From Cognataquiflexum aquatile (GTDB taxonomy: Bacteria > Bacteroidota > Bacteroidia > Cytophagales > Cyclobacteriaceae): a DNA stretch of 64,000 nucleotides. The notes under the pieces were generated by a model. The model worked only from the letters and a program-made list of their open reading frames with translations, searched no databases and was not told the DNA's origin. Shown here one piece after another: positions 1 to 7,975 of this stretch (positions are counted from its first letter, which is position 1; each line of letters begins with the position of its first letter). The stretch covers positions 496,001-560,000 of the forward strand of contig NZ_QMIK01000001.1 of NCBI RefSeq assembly GCF_003316845.1, given 5' to 3'. The position numbers and the translations under genes were made by a program.

Positions 1-2337
1 AATTTTGCCGGTGAACTTTTCTTTATCCGCATAAGCCGGATTTACCGGGGTGTTTTCATCAGTTCCGACATCGGCTGACTCATCTATTCCAAAGGTATTG
101 CTGTTGGTCTTTTCAATTCTTCCTTCACCGATTTTCTCCCCATTCATTGAAATGGTGACGATACCACCGCCTCCACGACCACCGTCATAGGCAAAATCAA
201 GTTTGATGGTATGTTTGCCAGCTTCCACTTTTTGTTTGGAGGTGACCGAATACTTTTCAAGTCCCACCCAATTATAGAAATAGGTTAGTTTTCCATTTTC
301 CATGTAGAATGACCATCCGCCAAAGTCCCCGCCCTGACAGATGATAACGCCGTTGGCATTGGCAGGAACATCCACTTCAGCTGTAATGGACAGGGAAGTG
401 TTTTTTACATTGATGAAAGCATTTTCAGGAATACCCTTTGCCCCTTCATAAAGTACGAGTTTGGTACGGCCGTTCATGAGGTCAGGTCTACCGGCAATCA
501 CCGGATCGAAGCGCTCGATGCTGCGGTCGTCTATAGGCAACACATTATATTTCAATGCTTCTTCCATAAACTTCTTTTTCAGCTCTTCGAGTTTCTCGGG
601 ATTTTGTTCCGCAAGGTTATTGGCCTGGCTGAAATCTTCATCCACATTATATAATTCCCAGATATCTTCCTGAAGTGGACGCCTTGGTTGGCCTTCCCAC
701 GGTGCTTTATGGATGGTACCTGCATACCATCCTTCATGGTAAATGGCCCTGTTGCCGATCATTTCAAAGTATTGGGTTTTGCGGGTGTCTGCCGCTGCGC
801 CATTGTCAAAGGAATAATTCATGCTGACACCTTCAATCGGTCTTTGGGCTATGCCATTGACAATTTTAGGCGAAGGGACTCCCACTGCCTCATAAATGGT
901 CGGGGCCACATCTATAACATGATGAAACTGGGAACGAACTTCTCCCTTTGATTTGATACCGGCCGGCCAATGAAGTACCATGCCATTTCGTGTACCTCCA
1001 AAATTTGAAGCAACCTGCTTTGTCCAGGTAAATGGCGTATTTCCAGCCACGGCCCATCCTGCAGCAAAATGGTTGTAAGCATGCTCTGAACCTAGCTTGT
1101 CAATTACTTTCATTTGCATATCGAGAGTTTCTTGGACACCGTTGAAGTAGGTATTCTCATTGAACATTCCGATCATTCCGCCTTCAGCGCTTGAGCCGTT
1201 GTCACCGACTACATAAAAGAAAATCGTGTTTTCCAACTCACCGCGTTCCTCAAGGGCTTCTACCAATCGGCCAACCTGGCTGTCAGTATGCTCTGCAAAC
1301 CCCGCAAACACTTCCATCTGCTTTTCAAACAGCTTCTTTTCATCTGCAGTTAGTTTGTCCCAATCCTTAATGGCCTCAGGCTTTGGGGCGAGTACTGTAT
1401 TTTCAGGAACTACGCCCAATGCTTTTTGTCTTGCCAATGTTTCTTCGCGGACCTTGTCCCAACCTTGGGAAAATTTTCCTTTGTATTTTTCAATGTATTC
1501 CTTTGGCGCATGGTGTGGTGCGTGGGTAGCTCCTGTAGCAAAATAGACATAAAATGGTTTATCAGGAGTAAGAGATTGCTGCGTGTTCATCCATGCGATG
1601 GCCTGGTCGGTCATGTCATTTGTAAAATGGTAATTTTCGTCTTTTACATTTGGATAGACACGGGTCGTCCCATCGTAAACCATTGGATGCCATTGGTTGG
1701 TTTCTCCTCCGATAAAGCCATAAAACTTATCAAAACCGGAATGCGAAGGCCAACGATCGTAAGGACCGGACACAGAACCTTCCCAAGGTGGCGTTTCGTG
1801 GTATTTTCCAAATGCCGCAGTGCTGTAGCCATTCAGCCTCAGAACTTCAGCTACAGGAGTGATGGTCTGTGGACGGATCCCGGTATTGCCCGGGAAAGCC
1901 GTAGCGACTTCCATGATGGCACCTGCATTATTGGAGTGGTGGTTATACCCTGTGAGTATGGCTGTTCGTGTAGGTGAACACAAAGCTGTCGTGTGAAAAC
2001 GGTTGTACTTCAATCCGTTTGCTGCCAGTTTTTCCAAAGTAGGCATGTGGATGGGACCGCCGAAAGCACTGGAGTGTCCGAAGCCGATATCATCAATCAA
2101 CACTACGACTACGTTGGGTGCATTTTCGGGTGCATTTACCTGAAACCTTTTTGGTGCAGTTGCATTGCGTGCATCGAGCTCGTTGATTGCCGGATAAATC
2201 GGTTCTTGGATCGGAAGAATAGAACGGTCCAAAACCCCAGAATCCTGTGATATTATTTCATTCTCTTGGGTTGGTGGATTACAAGCAACCGCTGTAAATA
2301 AGGCTATTGCAAAAAAATAAATTGTGGTTTTTTTCAT
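1..2337 (-). CDS. arylsulfatase lipoprotein, C-terminus cut by the window edge
   Basis: Type I sulfatase, expected to hydrolyse sulfate esters outside the cytoplasm. The ATG is at 2337 and the frame stays open for 779 codons to base 1, so the stop lies outside the window. Residues 1-19 form a lipoprotein signal ending in Cys19. The metal-binding pair is Asp82-Asp83 (VLIDDIGFGH), and the formylglycine motif CSPTR starts at Cys120 (codon 1978-1980), followed by TAILTG. A downstream GDNG motif supplies further metal ligands. The Cys-type motif means it needs a formylglycine-generating enzyme or radical-SAM maturase, and none is encoded here. The length and C-terminal beta-rich region fit the large bacterial arylsulfatases. 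The substrate cannot be told from sequence. There is no partner gene on its 5' side; the next 800 bp are repeats. Confidence 0.93.
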   Translation of the reverse strand, partial: MKKTTIYFFAIALFTAVACNPPTQENEIISQDSGVLDRSILPIQEPIYPAINELDARNATAPKRFQVNAPENAPNVVVVLIDDIGFGHSSAFGGPIHMPTLEKLAANGLKYNRFHTTALCSPTRTAILTGYNHHSNNAGAIMEVATAFPGNTGIRPQTITPVAEVLRLNGYSTAAFGKYHETPPWEGSVSGPYDRWPSHSGFDKFYGFIGGETNQWHPMVYDGTTRVYPNVKDENYHFTNDMTDQAIAWMNTQQSLTPDKPFYVYFATGATHAPHHAPKEYIEKYKGKFSQGWDKVREETLARQKALGVVPENTVLAPKPEAIKDWDKLTADEKKLFEKQMEVFAGFAEHTDSQVGRLVEALEERGELENTIFFYVVGDNGSSAEGGMIGMFNENTYFNGVQETLDMQMKVIDKLGSEHAYNHFAAGWAVAGNTPFTWTKQVASNFGGTRNGMVLHWPAGIKSKGEVRSQFHHVIDVAPTIYEAVGVPSPKIVNGIAQRPIEGVSMNYSFDNGAAADTRKTQYFEMIGNRAIYHEGWYAGTIHKAPWEGQPRRPLQEDIWELYNVDEDFSQANNLAEQNPEKLEELKKKFMEEALKYNVLPIDDRSIERFDPVIAGRPDLMNGRTKLVLYEGAKGIPENAFINVKNTSLSITAEVDVPANANGVIICQGGDFGGWSFYMENGKLTYFYNWVGLEKYSVTSKQKVEAGKHTIKLDFAYDGGRGGGGIVTISMNGEKIGEGRIEKTNSNTFGIDESADVGTDENTPVNPAYADKEKFTGKI

Positions 2338-2605
2338 TTTTTCCAAATTTAGGTTTGTCGATTATTTAAACTGTTTGGGATGTTTTCTAAAGTTATCATT
2401 TATCCAAATAATTTGATGAATTGGAAATAAATTTTACTTAGAAAAAAATTGAATTAACCTCAAAACACCAAACAATCTCTCCTGATTGCTTACTATTTCA
2501 ATTTAAAAAGAATCCTTTCCTTCCCAAAAGGAAAAATAGCTTGTTGATTATGGATTTACTAAAATCAGGAAGAGTCTCTCAGGGATAATTCATTGTAACC
2601 TTGGA

Positions 2606-2925
2606 ATAACCTTGGCGGCCATTGGTGTGAAAAAAAAACACCACAGAGTTCACAGTGTACACAGAGAAAAAAAGAGTAAACTTGGACCATTGCGATCCCT
2701 GCGAAACCTTGGCGACCATTGCCGTGAAAAATAAAACACCACAGTGTGCACAGAGAAAAAATAGAGTAAGCTTGGACCATTGCGATCCTTGCGAAACCTT
2801 GGCGGCCATTTGCGGTTAAAAAAAAACACCACAGAGTTCACAGAGTGCACAGAGAATAAATAAAGTAAACTTTGACCATTGCGATTTTTTCAAAAATTTG
2901 GCGGCCATTGCGGTGAAAAAATATC
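2606..2925. repeat. tandem array of ~90-100 bp repeats, about 3.3 units
   Basis: The word CTTGGCGRCC recurs at about 2611, 2708, 2798 and (degraded) 2897, giving spacings of 97, 90 and ~100 bp. Each unit carries an A-run, then CACCACAGAGTTCACAG-like text, then GACCATTGCGATCCTTGCG. The same words recur at 3720-3770, 3905-4010, 4825-4865 and 5160-5200, so this is one dispersed intergenic family. Bases 2341-2605 upstream hold no gene, and 2926-3060 contains a further low-complexity phrase (CTGCGTCAATCTGCGGCAT) of the same style. Overlapping short reading frames here are repeat-derived. Confidence 0.85.
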
Positions 2926-3152
2926 AGACTTTAGGAAGCGAAGAAGAATCTGATCCTCCCCGGCGGACCAGAGTGACGGCCGTTTTTTCTGCGTCAATCT
3001 GCGGCATCTGCGGGAGAATTTTGAAACAAGAAAGAACAATAGATCCTGCTTATGGAGAAGCAGGATAAAGCACGTTGAGAATAAAAAATCCTTTTATTTT
3101 TCAGTTATTTCATTCGGTTGTTTGAAATGTAAGTCGAATCAAATTCAATCTG

Positions 3153-3539
3153 TTAGGCTTTTCTATTTTCCAATTCATTAATCCGTTCAATTGGATTCTC
3201 GGTTTCAACTTCGGTAATTTCATAGTCAGATATAGATAATTCAGATTTGTTAATAATTTTCAAGTAGTCGTTTAAAATCCTTTTTTCTACTAAGATTTTC
3301 CCGCCACCAAATTTATGTCTGTCAGACATATCTTTTTTTATTCCCGAAATCCAATATTCATCTCCACTTTCCAAGTCAAAGTAATTTCCATTTATTCCTT
3401 TTCCATTCAAACTCTGAAATGCTTTTCCATCAAAATAGATTGTCTTTCCGCTTTTCGAGAAAGATAATAATCCAATCCAAGCAGGTCCATTGTCTGAGAA
3501 TCAACTTTTTAGTTCTATGTATCTTATTTCATTTCTCAT
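3153..3539 (-). pseudogene. small conserved protein interrupted by an in-frame TGA at codon 13
   Basis: Reading from the ATG at 3539, the frame gives MRNEIRYIELKS, then TGA at 3503-3501, then FSDNGPAWIGLLSFSKSG and on to a TAG at 3153-3155, 128 codons in all. The protein character continues unbroken across the stop (…ELKS-x-FSDNGPAWIG…), so one substitution, perhaps GGA to TGA, is the simplest explanation. I have the impression that similar ~110-130 residue proteins occur in other Bacteroidota, but I cannot name a function. A shortened product could start at an internal TTG at 3410, losing a third of the protein. It sits inside the repeat island, consistent with decay. Confidence 0.7.
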
Positions 3540-3662
3540 TATTTTACAAATGTTAGATAAGGTTTTCCTTTCTTCAATAATATGGGAAAGCATTCCTTTT
3601 TAACTTGCCTTCCAAAATATTGTGGAAATAATCCCAATATCAAACTTACCTTTTCTTTAACA

Positions 3663-3880
3663 AACAAAACACCCCGTGATCGGGGTATTTTTACAAAAGG
3701 AAGAAATTTATTTTTGGGGAATAAGACTTGGCGACCATTTGCGAAACCTTCGCGACCATTGCGGTTAAAGAAATATAGGGCTTCCGAAGATTTAGGATAT
3801 AAAATTTGAATGTTTGTGCAGACACAAACATGGGCTATAGATTTAGATTTCTCTCTGCGTTCGAAATGACAAGGGGAAGG
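3663..3880 (+). repeat. 218-bp direct repeat, copy A (left of the toxin-antitoxin pair)
   Basis: This copy matches 4758-4975 at a constant offset of 1095 with no gaps and about 10 mismatches (~95% identity by eye). It begins with a hairpin (ACCCCG-TGAT-CGGGGT, 3671-3686, then T-run), continues through the TTGGCGACCATTTGCG-type words and ends with TCTCTGCGTTCGAAATGACA. Together with copy B it brackets the toxin-antitoxin genes. Short plus-strand frames across it are repeat-derived, not genes. Confidence 0.92.
3671..3692. terminator. hairpin with T-run inside repeat copy A
   Basis: Stem ACCCCG (3671-3676) pairs with CGGGGT (3681-3686) over a TGAT loop, followed by ATTTTT; an A-rich run on the other side makes it plausible in both directions. 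On the minus strand it lies downstream of the toxin gene and could end that transcript. Confidence 0.6.
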
Positions 3881-3961
3881 TTTTTACTTCAATCAAACAT
3901 TGCTCAACATGATACCGTCCTCTGTGTTCTCCGCGAGCTCCGTGGTAAAATCATTAATCCC

Positions 3962-4073
3962 CATTTGCGAACCTTGGCGAAACCTTGGCGACCATTGCGG
4001 TTAAAAAATATCGGGCTTGAGGATAAGAAGGATAAAGAATTTGAATGTTTGTGCAGACACAAAAATGGGCATC
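3962..4073 (+). repeat. partial third copy of the dispersed repeat
   Basis: Bases here repeat the inner part of copies A and B (CCATTTGCG…CCTTGGCGACCATTGCGGTT, then GGGCTT, then GAATGTTTGTGCAGACACAAA) but lack the hairpin and the terminal segment. It is more diverged than A and B and sits just beyond the 3' end of the toxin gene. The interval 3905-3950 between copy A and this copy carries CTCTGTGTTCTCCGCGAG-type text of the same family as the 2606-2925 array. Confidence 0.75.
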
Positions 4074-4091
4074 AAGAATCAAAATCTATCT

Positions 4092-4436
4092 TCAACCCAA
4101 ATCCATCAAAATCCTTAAGTTTTCTTTGACCTTTTCCGCGGTAGCCCTGTCCACCTCTCCTATCTTTTCCAAAAGTCTATTGTTATCTATTGCCCTGACT
4201 TGATCAATCATGACATCACAATCTTCTATGAGGCCAAATTTTGCTTTCTTGAGGTGAACCCTTAAAATCTCTGCCTCGGGCTTTACATTGGTTGTAATCG
4301 GACAAATGATAGTAGAGGGATGTTCCTTATTGAGCAAATCGGTCTGAATGACAATGACAGGTCTGACTTTACCTGCCTCTGTTCCCCTTCTTGGGTTCAG
4401 GTCAGCAATCCAAATTTCAAATTGCCTGACCTTCAT
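4092..4436 (-). CDS. MazF/PemK-family toxin (endoribonuclease)
   Basis: A 114-residue protein with the family's N-terminal pattern FEIWIADLNPRRGTEAGKVR followed by PVIVIQ and a CPITTNV strand, all typical of MazF/PemK toxins that cut mRNA. Length matches the family. The ATG at 4436 lies inside the antitoxin gene, which ends at 4417, so 20 bp are shared and the pair is probably translationally coupled. Family knowledge predicts that the antitoxin binds and silences the toxin and that the complex represses its own promoter. The gene pair is bracketed by 218-bp direct repeats, which suggests acquisition or easy loss. RNA cleavage specificity cannot be read from sequence. Confidence 0.92.
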   Translation of the reverse strand: MKVRQFEIWIADLNPRRGTEAGKVRPVIVIQTDLLNKEHPSTIICPITTNVKPEAEILRVHLKKAKFGLIEDCDVMIDQVRAIDNNRLLEKIGEVDRATAEKVKENLRILMDLG

Positions 4437-4656
4437 CGAACAGTTTTTCGAATTCAGCTAAAACTTCCAAAGAGTCCTGTGCTACGATTTTTGATTCCTT
4501 GCTTAACTGTTCTGACAATAGTCTCCGTTTATGAAGTCTGTTGTAAAATTCAATCGCATCGTTGATATACCTGTTTCTGTTCTTGTTGCCTTTTGAAATG
4601 ATAAGTTCAGTCTCCTGAAAAATATCGTCTTCAAGCTTCAATGAAAGGTTTTTCAT
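4417..4656 (-). CDS. antitoxin partner of the MazF-type toxin
   Basis: A 79-residue protein directly upstream of the toxin. The N-terminus (MKNLSLKLEDDIFQETELII) followed by a helix with NRNRYINDAIEFYN looks like a ribbon-helix-helix DNA-binding fold; the acidic, helical C-terminus (EVLAEFEKLFDEG) is the expected toxin-wrapping segment. The identification rests on this layout and on position in front of a clear toxin. ATG at 4656; the upstream A/T-rich 4657-4740 has room for the promoter and operator. Confidence 0.8.
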   Translation of the reverse strand: MKNLSLKLEDDIFQETELIISKGNKNRNRYINDAIEFYNRLHKRRLLSEQLSKESKIVAQDSLEVLAEFEKLFDEGQAI

Positions 4657-4757
4657 AGTTAAAATATTTATTTAAAGGTATATACTTTTGATATATACTA
4701 CAAGTTTTAAAAATTCAAATAATCAAAGAGAATTACGGTTTCTTTTTTTTCTGTACC

Positions 4758-4975
4758 AACAAAACACCCCGTGATCGGGGTATTTTTACTAATGGAAGAA
4801 ATTTATTTTTGGGGAATAAGACTTGGCGACCATTTGCGAAACCTTGGCGGCCATTGCGGTTGAAGAAATATAGGGCTTCCGAAGATTCAGGATATAGAAT
4901 TTGATTGTTTGTTCAGGCACAAACATGGGCTATAGATTTAGATTTCTCTCTGCGTTCGAAATGACAAGGGGAAGG
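4758..4975 (+). repeat. 218-bp direct repeat, copy B (right of the toxin-antitoxin pair)
   Basis: Copy of 3663-3880 at offset +1095. Includes the same hairpin-plus-T-run at 4766-4787 and the same terminal TCTCTGCGTTCGAAATGACA. Beyond it, 5030-5200 contains shorter pieces of the same families: CTCTGAGAACTCTGAGG at about 5047, TTTCTCTCTGCGCTCGAAAT at about 5080, and CTCTGTGTACTCTGTGAGCT at about 5168. No gene is seen in 4657-5196. Confidence 0.92.
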
Positions 4976-5196
4976 CTTTAGTCACGATTCAGACCTTACT
5001 TTGGAAACTATCCTCCTCATTTCTCTTTCTATATTTCCCAGAGCACTCTGAGAACTCTGAGGTAATTAAATTGGATAGATTTCTCTCTGCGCTCGAAATG
5101 ACAAGGGGAAGGTTTTAGATCAAATTAATTCATGTTTTTGATTCTACAATTCTCACCCATGCATCCTCTGTGTACTCTGTGAGCTCCGGGGTTAAT

Positions 5197-7650
5197 TTAA
5201 TTTGACTTCAAAGAATCCACCGGATTGGCCAAAGCAGCTTTGACGGATTGGAAACTGACGGTCAGCCAAGCAATTGCCAAGACCGAGATGCCGGAAATCA
5301 GGATGATCCACAGGTTGACATTGATCCTGAAAGCGAAATTCTGTAACCACCATTTTTCCATCACCCACCAAGCCACCGGAACAGCCAATACAAAGGCGAT
5401 CAAAATCATCTTGGTAAAGTCCTTGGAGAGCATCATCACCACTCCACCAACAGAAGCCCCCAAAACCTTCCTCACTCCTATTTCCTTGGTACGGAGGCTT
5501 GTGATATATGCCGACAACGCAAACAATCCGATACAGGAAACGAAAATCGCCAAAACAGAGAAGATCGAAAAAATCCTGCCTGTCTGCTGTTCCTGACGGT
5601 ATTGGTTGTTGAGACTTTCATCCAAAAAAGAAAACTTGAAAGACTGTTCAGGTGCTATTTCTTTCCATTTGGATTCGATGGAGGCAATGGCGGCTTGGGT
5701 TTCATTGGCTTTGATCCTTGCAAAAACATACTGTCCGCCGATGTTCGCCCCAAAACTCTCTGTATTCTGCAGCACCAATGGAGTGATTTCATCCCTCAGC
5801 GAGATAAAGTTAAAATCCCTTACGATGCCAATGATGGTCCGTGCAATGGTGATATTGCCATCAGGAGTATTTTGGGTTTCCAGGAGTTTGGCACCAATCG
5901 GATCATCCATCCCCATGACTTTGACTGCTGTTTCATTCAGCAAAACATAAAGCGAATCATTGGTTGCTTCCGAGAAACCTTTTCCCGCCACAACTTCCAA
6001 ACCCAAAGTTTCTGAAGCGCCATCTGCGACGACCATGGATTTGGTGGTTAGGATCTCGGCGGAACCTTCGGGTTGGAACTGTATCCCAAAGAAGGTGGAT
6101 TCCTGCCCCGGTGAGGCAAAAGAGATGGCTGCACTTTCAACCTCGGGCATATTTCTGAGTTCTTCGACAAAGGTTTGGAGATTTTGAGGTCCAAAGCTAA
6201 ATCCCCTCTCTACTACCAGGACATGTTCCTTATCAAATCCCAACGGAACCTGCTGCATGTATTTCATCTGATCACGGATCACCAATGTCCCGATGATCAA
6301 AATGATTGAAATCCAAAATTGAAAAACCACCAGACCGTTTCTGATCCACTTTCCTTTTTGGCTACCGGTAAACTGTCCTTTCATGACATCGACAGGTTTG
6401 AAAGAAGAAAGTACCATCGCCGGATACAGTCCTGCCAAAAGACCTACAAAAAGAACAATGCCGATAATAGCAAGTATGGAAGTAATATCGAAGGGAAAAT
6501 GGAGGTTCCTTTCGGTCAATCCATTGAAGGATGGGATCGCAAACTGCACAATGACCAAAGCCAGAAAAACCCCGACAGCACTCAAGATGACGGCTTCAGT
6601 CAAAAACTGCCTCATCAGCTGCGTCCTTAGTGAACCCATCACTTTTCTGATGCCAACTTCCTTGGCCCTTTCTGCGGACCGGGCAGTAGCGAGGTTCATA
6701 AAGTTCACACAGGCAATACCAAGAATCAAAAATGCCACTGCGATCAAAATATAAACCGAATTGATATTGCCCGAAGGCTTCATCTGTCCCTCTAGGTAGG
6801 TGGGAAAAAGGTGGATGTCATTCAAAGGCTGTAAAAAATACCGGTATCCGTTTCCTCCTTTTCTATATTCTTCCCATGATTTGCCCAATTCACGTTCGAT
6901 CTGACCTGCTGCATACTTGTCGACCAATTGGGGAATGTTTGCTTCCAAAGATTTTGGATCGGCACCGTCACGGAGTTTAAAGTATGTGTAGGCAGAAAAA
7001 CCTGTAAAATTCTCTTGTTGGAGAAAAGGAAAAGCCACGTTGGAGACTATTGCACTGAATTTGAAATGGGAATTGGTTGGCAAATCCTTCAAAAGAGAGA
7101 CCACCGTAAATTCCTGATTTTCCCCTACCCTGATCAACTTTCCGATGGGATCTTCCTCACCAAAATACCTTTTGGCAAATTCCTCCGTCACCGCCATCTC
7201 ACTTCCAATTGAAAGCAAGTTTTCGGTTTTTCCTTTGAGAATTGGAAAATCAAAGACTTTGAAAAAAGCACTGTCTCCTGCCAAAATCATTTCTTCATCA
7301 AAGCGCACCTCTTCCTCCCTTTGGTTTTTGTAAGTCAATTCGACATCAGGAAATCTCGAAGCGATGGTGGCTTCTTCTATATCTTCAAAGGTTTGCTTTG
7401 CCACACCGGCAAATGAATGTGGAATGATAGAATAGTACGTAGAATGGTTTGGATAAATCCTCTCCAAAGACATCCTGTAAATCCGGTCATGGTCTTTAAA
7501 AAACCTGTCGTAAGAAAATTCATTTTGGATAAAAAGTACGATCAGCACACAACTTGCCACCCCAACTGCCAGTCCCAAAATATTGATGAAAGTGTACACT
7601 TTCTGCTTCAAAAGACTTCGGACTGCGATTTTGACGTTGTTCTTGAGCAT
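5197..7650 (-). CDS. FtsX/MacB-type ABC transporter permease (paralogue 1)
   Basis: An 817-residue inner-membrane permease without a fused ATPase. TM1 lies near residues 21-41, a MacB-type periplasmic domain follows to about 295, then TM2 (~298-320) and the FtsX signature RAKEVGIRKVMGS (328-340), TM3 (~352-374), TM4 (~389-412), TM5 (~437-458), a second periplasmic domain and a C-terminal FtsX half with RTKEIGVRKVLGAS. It ends in NPVDSLKSN, a tail shared in variants by all six permeases here. Expected to act with a separate ATPase (nearest at 25692-26390) and an adaptor to export a compound or transmit force across the membrane. A repeat leader precedes it. Cargo unknown. Confidence 0.93.
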   Translation of the reverse strand: MLKNNVKIAVRSLLKQKVYTFINILGLAVGVASCVLIVLFIQNEFSYDRFFKDHDRIYRMSLERIYPNHSTYYSIIPHSFAGVAKQTFEDIEEATIASRFPDVELTYKNQREEEVRFDEEMILAGDSAFFKVFDFPILKGKTENLLSIGSEMAVTEEFAKRYFGEEDPIGKLIRVGENQEFTVVSLLKDLPTNSHFKFSAIVSNVAFPFLQQENFTGFSAYTYFKLRDGADPKSLEANIPQLVDKYAAGQIERELGKSWEEYRKGGNGYRYFLQPLNDIHLFPTYLEGQMKPSGNINSVYILIAVAFLILGIACVNFMNLATARSAERAKEVGIRKVMGSLRTQLMRQFLTEAVILSAVGVFLALVIVQFAIPSFNGLTERNLHFPFDITSILAIIGIVLFVGLLAGLYPAMVLSSFKPVDVMKGQFTGSQKGKWIRNGLVVFQFWISIILIIGTLVIRDQMKYMQQVPLGFDKEHVLVVERGFSFGPQNLQTFVEELRNMPEVESAAISFASPGQESTFFGIQFQPEGSAEILTTKSMVVADGASETLGLEVVAGKGFSEATNDSLYVLLNETAVKVMGMDDPIGAKLLETQNTPDGNITIARTIIGIVRDFNFISLRDEITPLVLQNTESFGANIGGQYVFARIKANETQAAIASIESKWKEIAPEQSFKFSFLDESLNNQYRQEQQTGRIFSIFSVLAIFVSCIGLFALSAYITSLRTKEIGVRKVLGASVGGVVMMLSKDFTKMILIAFVLAVPVAWWVMEKWWLQNFAFRINVNLWIILISGISVLAIAWLTVSFQSVKAALANPVDSLKSN

Positions 7651-7655
7651 GGCTT

Positions 7656-7973
7656 TTTGGTTATTTGGTTATTGGTTAGTAGGTAAATGGAGATTGAAAT
7701 ATGGTAGATACATGGCAGAAATAGATTGAAATATTTTTAAAATGGATATTTGATATTCAGTCCATAGACCACAGTCGACAGTCCATAGCCACTACAATGG
7801 ATTTTCAATCCGAGTTTTTTTTATGGGTTTGTTGCAAGAAAGCGTACGTAAATATTCATGGATATTAATTTCCAAAATTGCTGTGATTATGGAAAATTCT
7901 ATCGCCGAAGGCATTATTTCCATTTATATCGCGCAGCATATTTCAATCATATTTCACAAAGTATATATCATTT
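7656..7973 (-). repeat. repeated leader cassette, copy 1
   Basis: Next to the ATG of paralogue 1 there is a short array of the octamer-like word TTGGTTAT (7656-7680). Behind it 7749-7973 matches 10558-10790 at roughly 90% identity: GATATTCAGTCCATAGACC, CGACAGTCCATAGCC, GCGTACGTAAATATTCAT and ATCGCCGAAGGCATTAT are all shared. The block fills the whole gap between paralogues 1 and 2; no other gene fits. Confidence 0.85.
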
Positions 7974-7975
7974 AA

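Noticed and set aside
1426-1977. Long plus-strand open frame (183 codons) opposite the sulfatase
   Set aside because: It is the shadow of the sulfatase coding strand, which has intact catalytic motifs in its own frame; the opposing frame has no recognisable features.
2565-2850. Overlapping reading frames of 66-76 codons on the minus strand
   Set aside because: They consist of the ~97-bp repeat units read in different frames, with repeated low-complexity sequence and no protein-like composition.
3501-3503. TGA in the small gene as a selenocysteine codon
   Set aside because: The residue expected there in the reading frame context is not a redox site, there is no visible SECIS-type hairpin in the short distance after it, and no selenocysteine machinery is in the window.
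3582-4129. Two plus-strand open frames (75 and 107 codons)
   Set aside because: They run through the direct-repeat copies and a partial copy; the translated text repeats with the DNA and shows no protein character.
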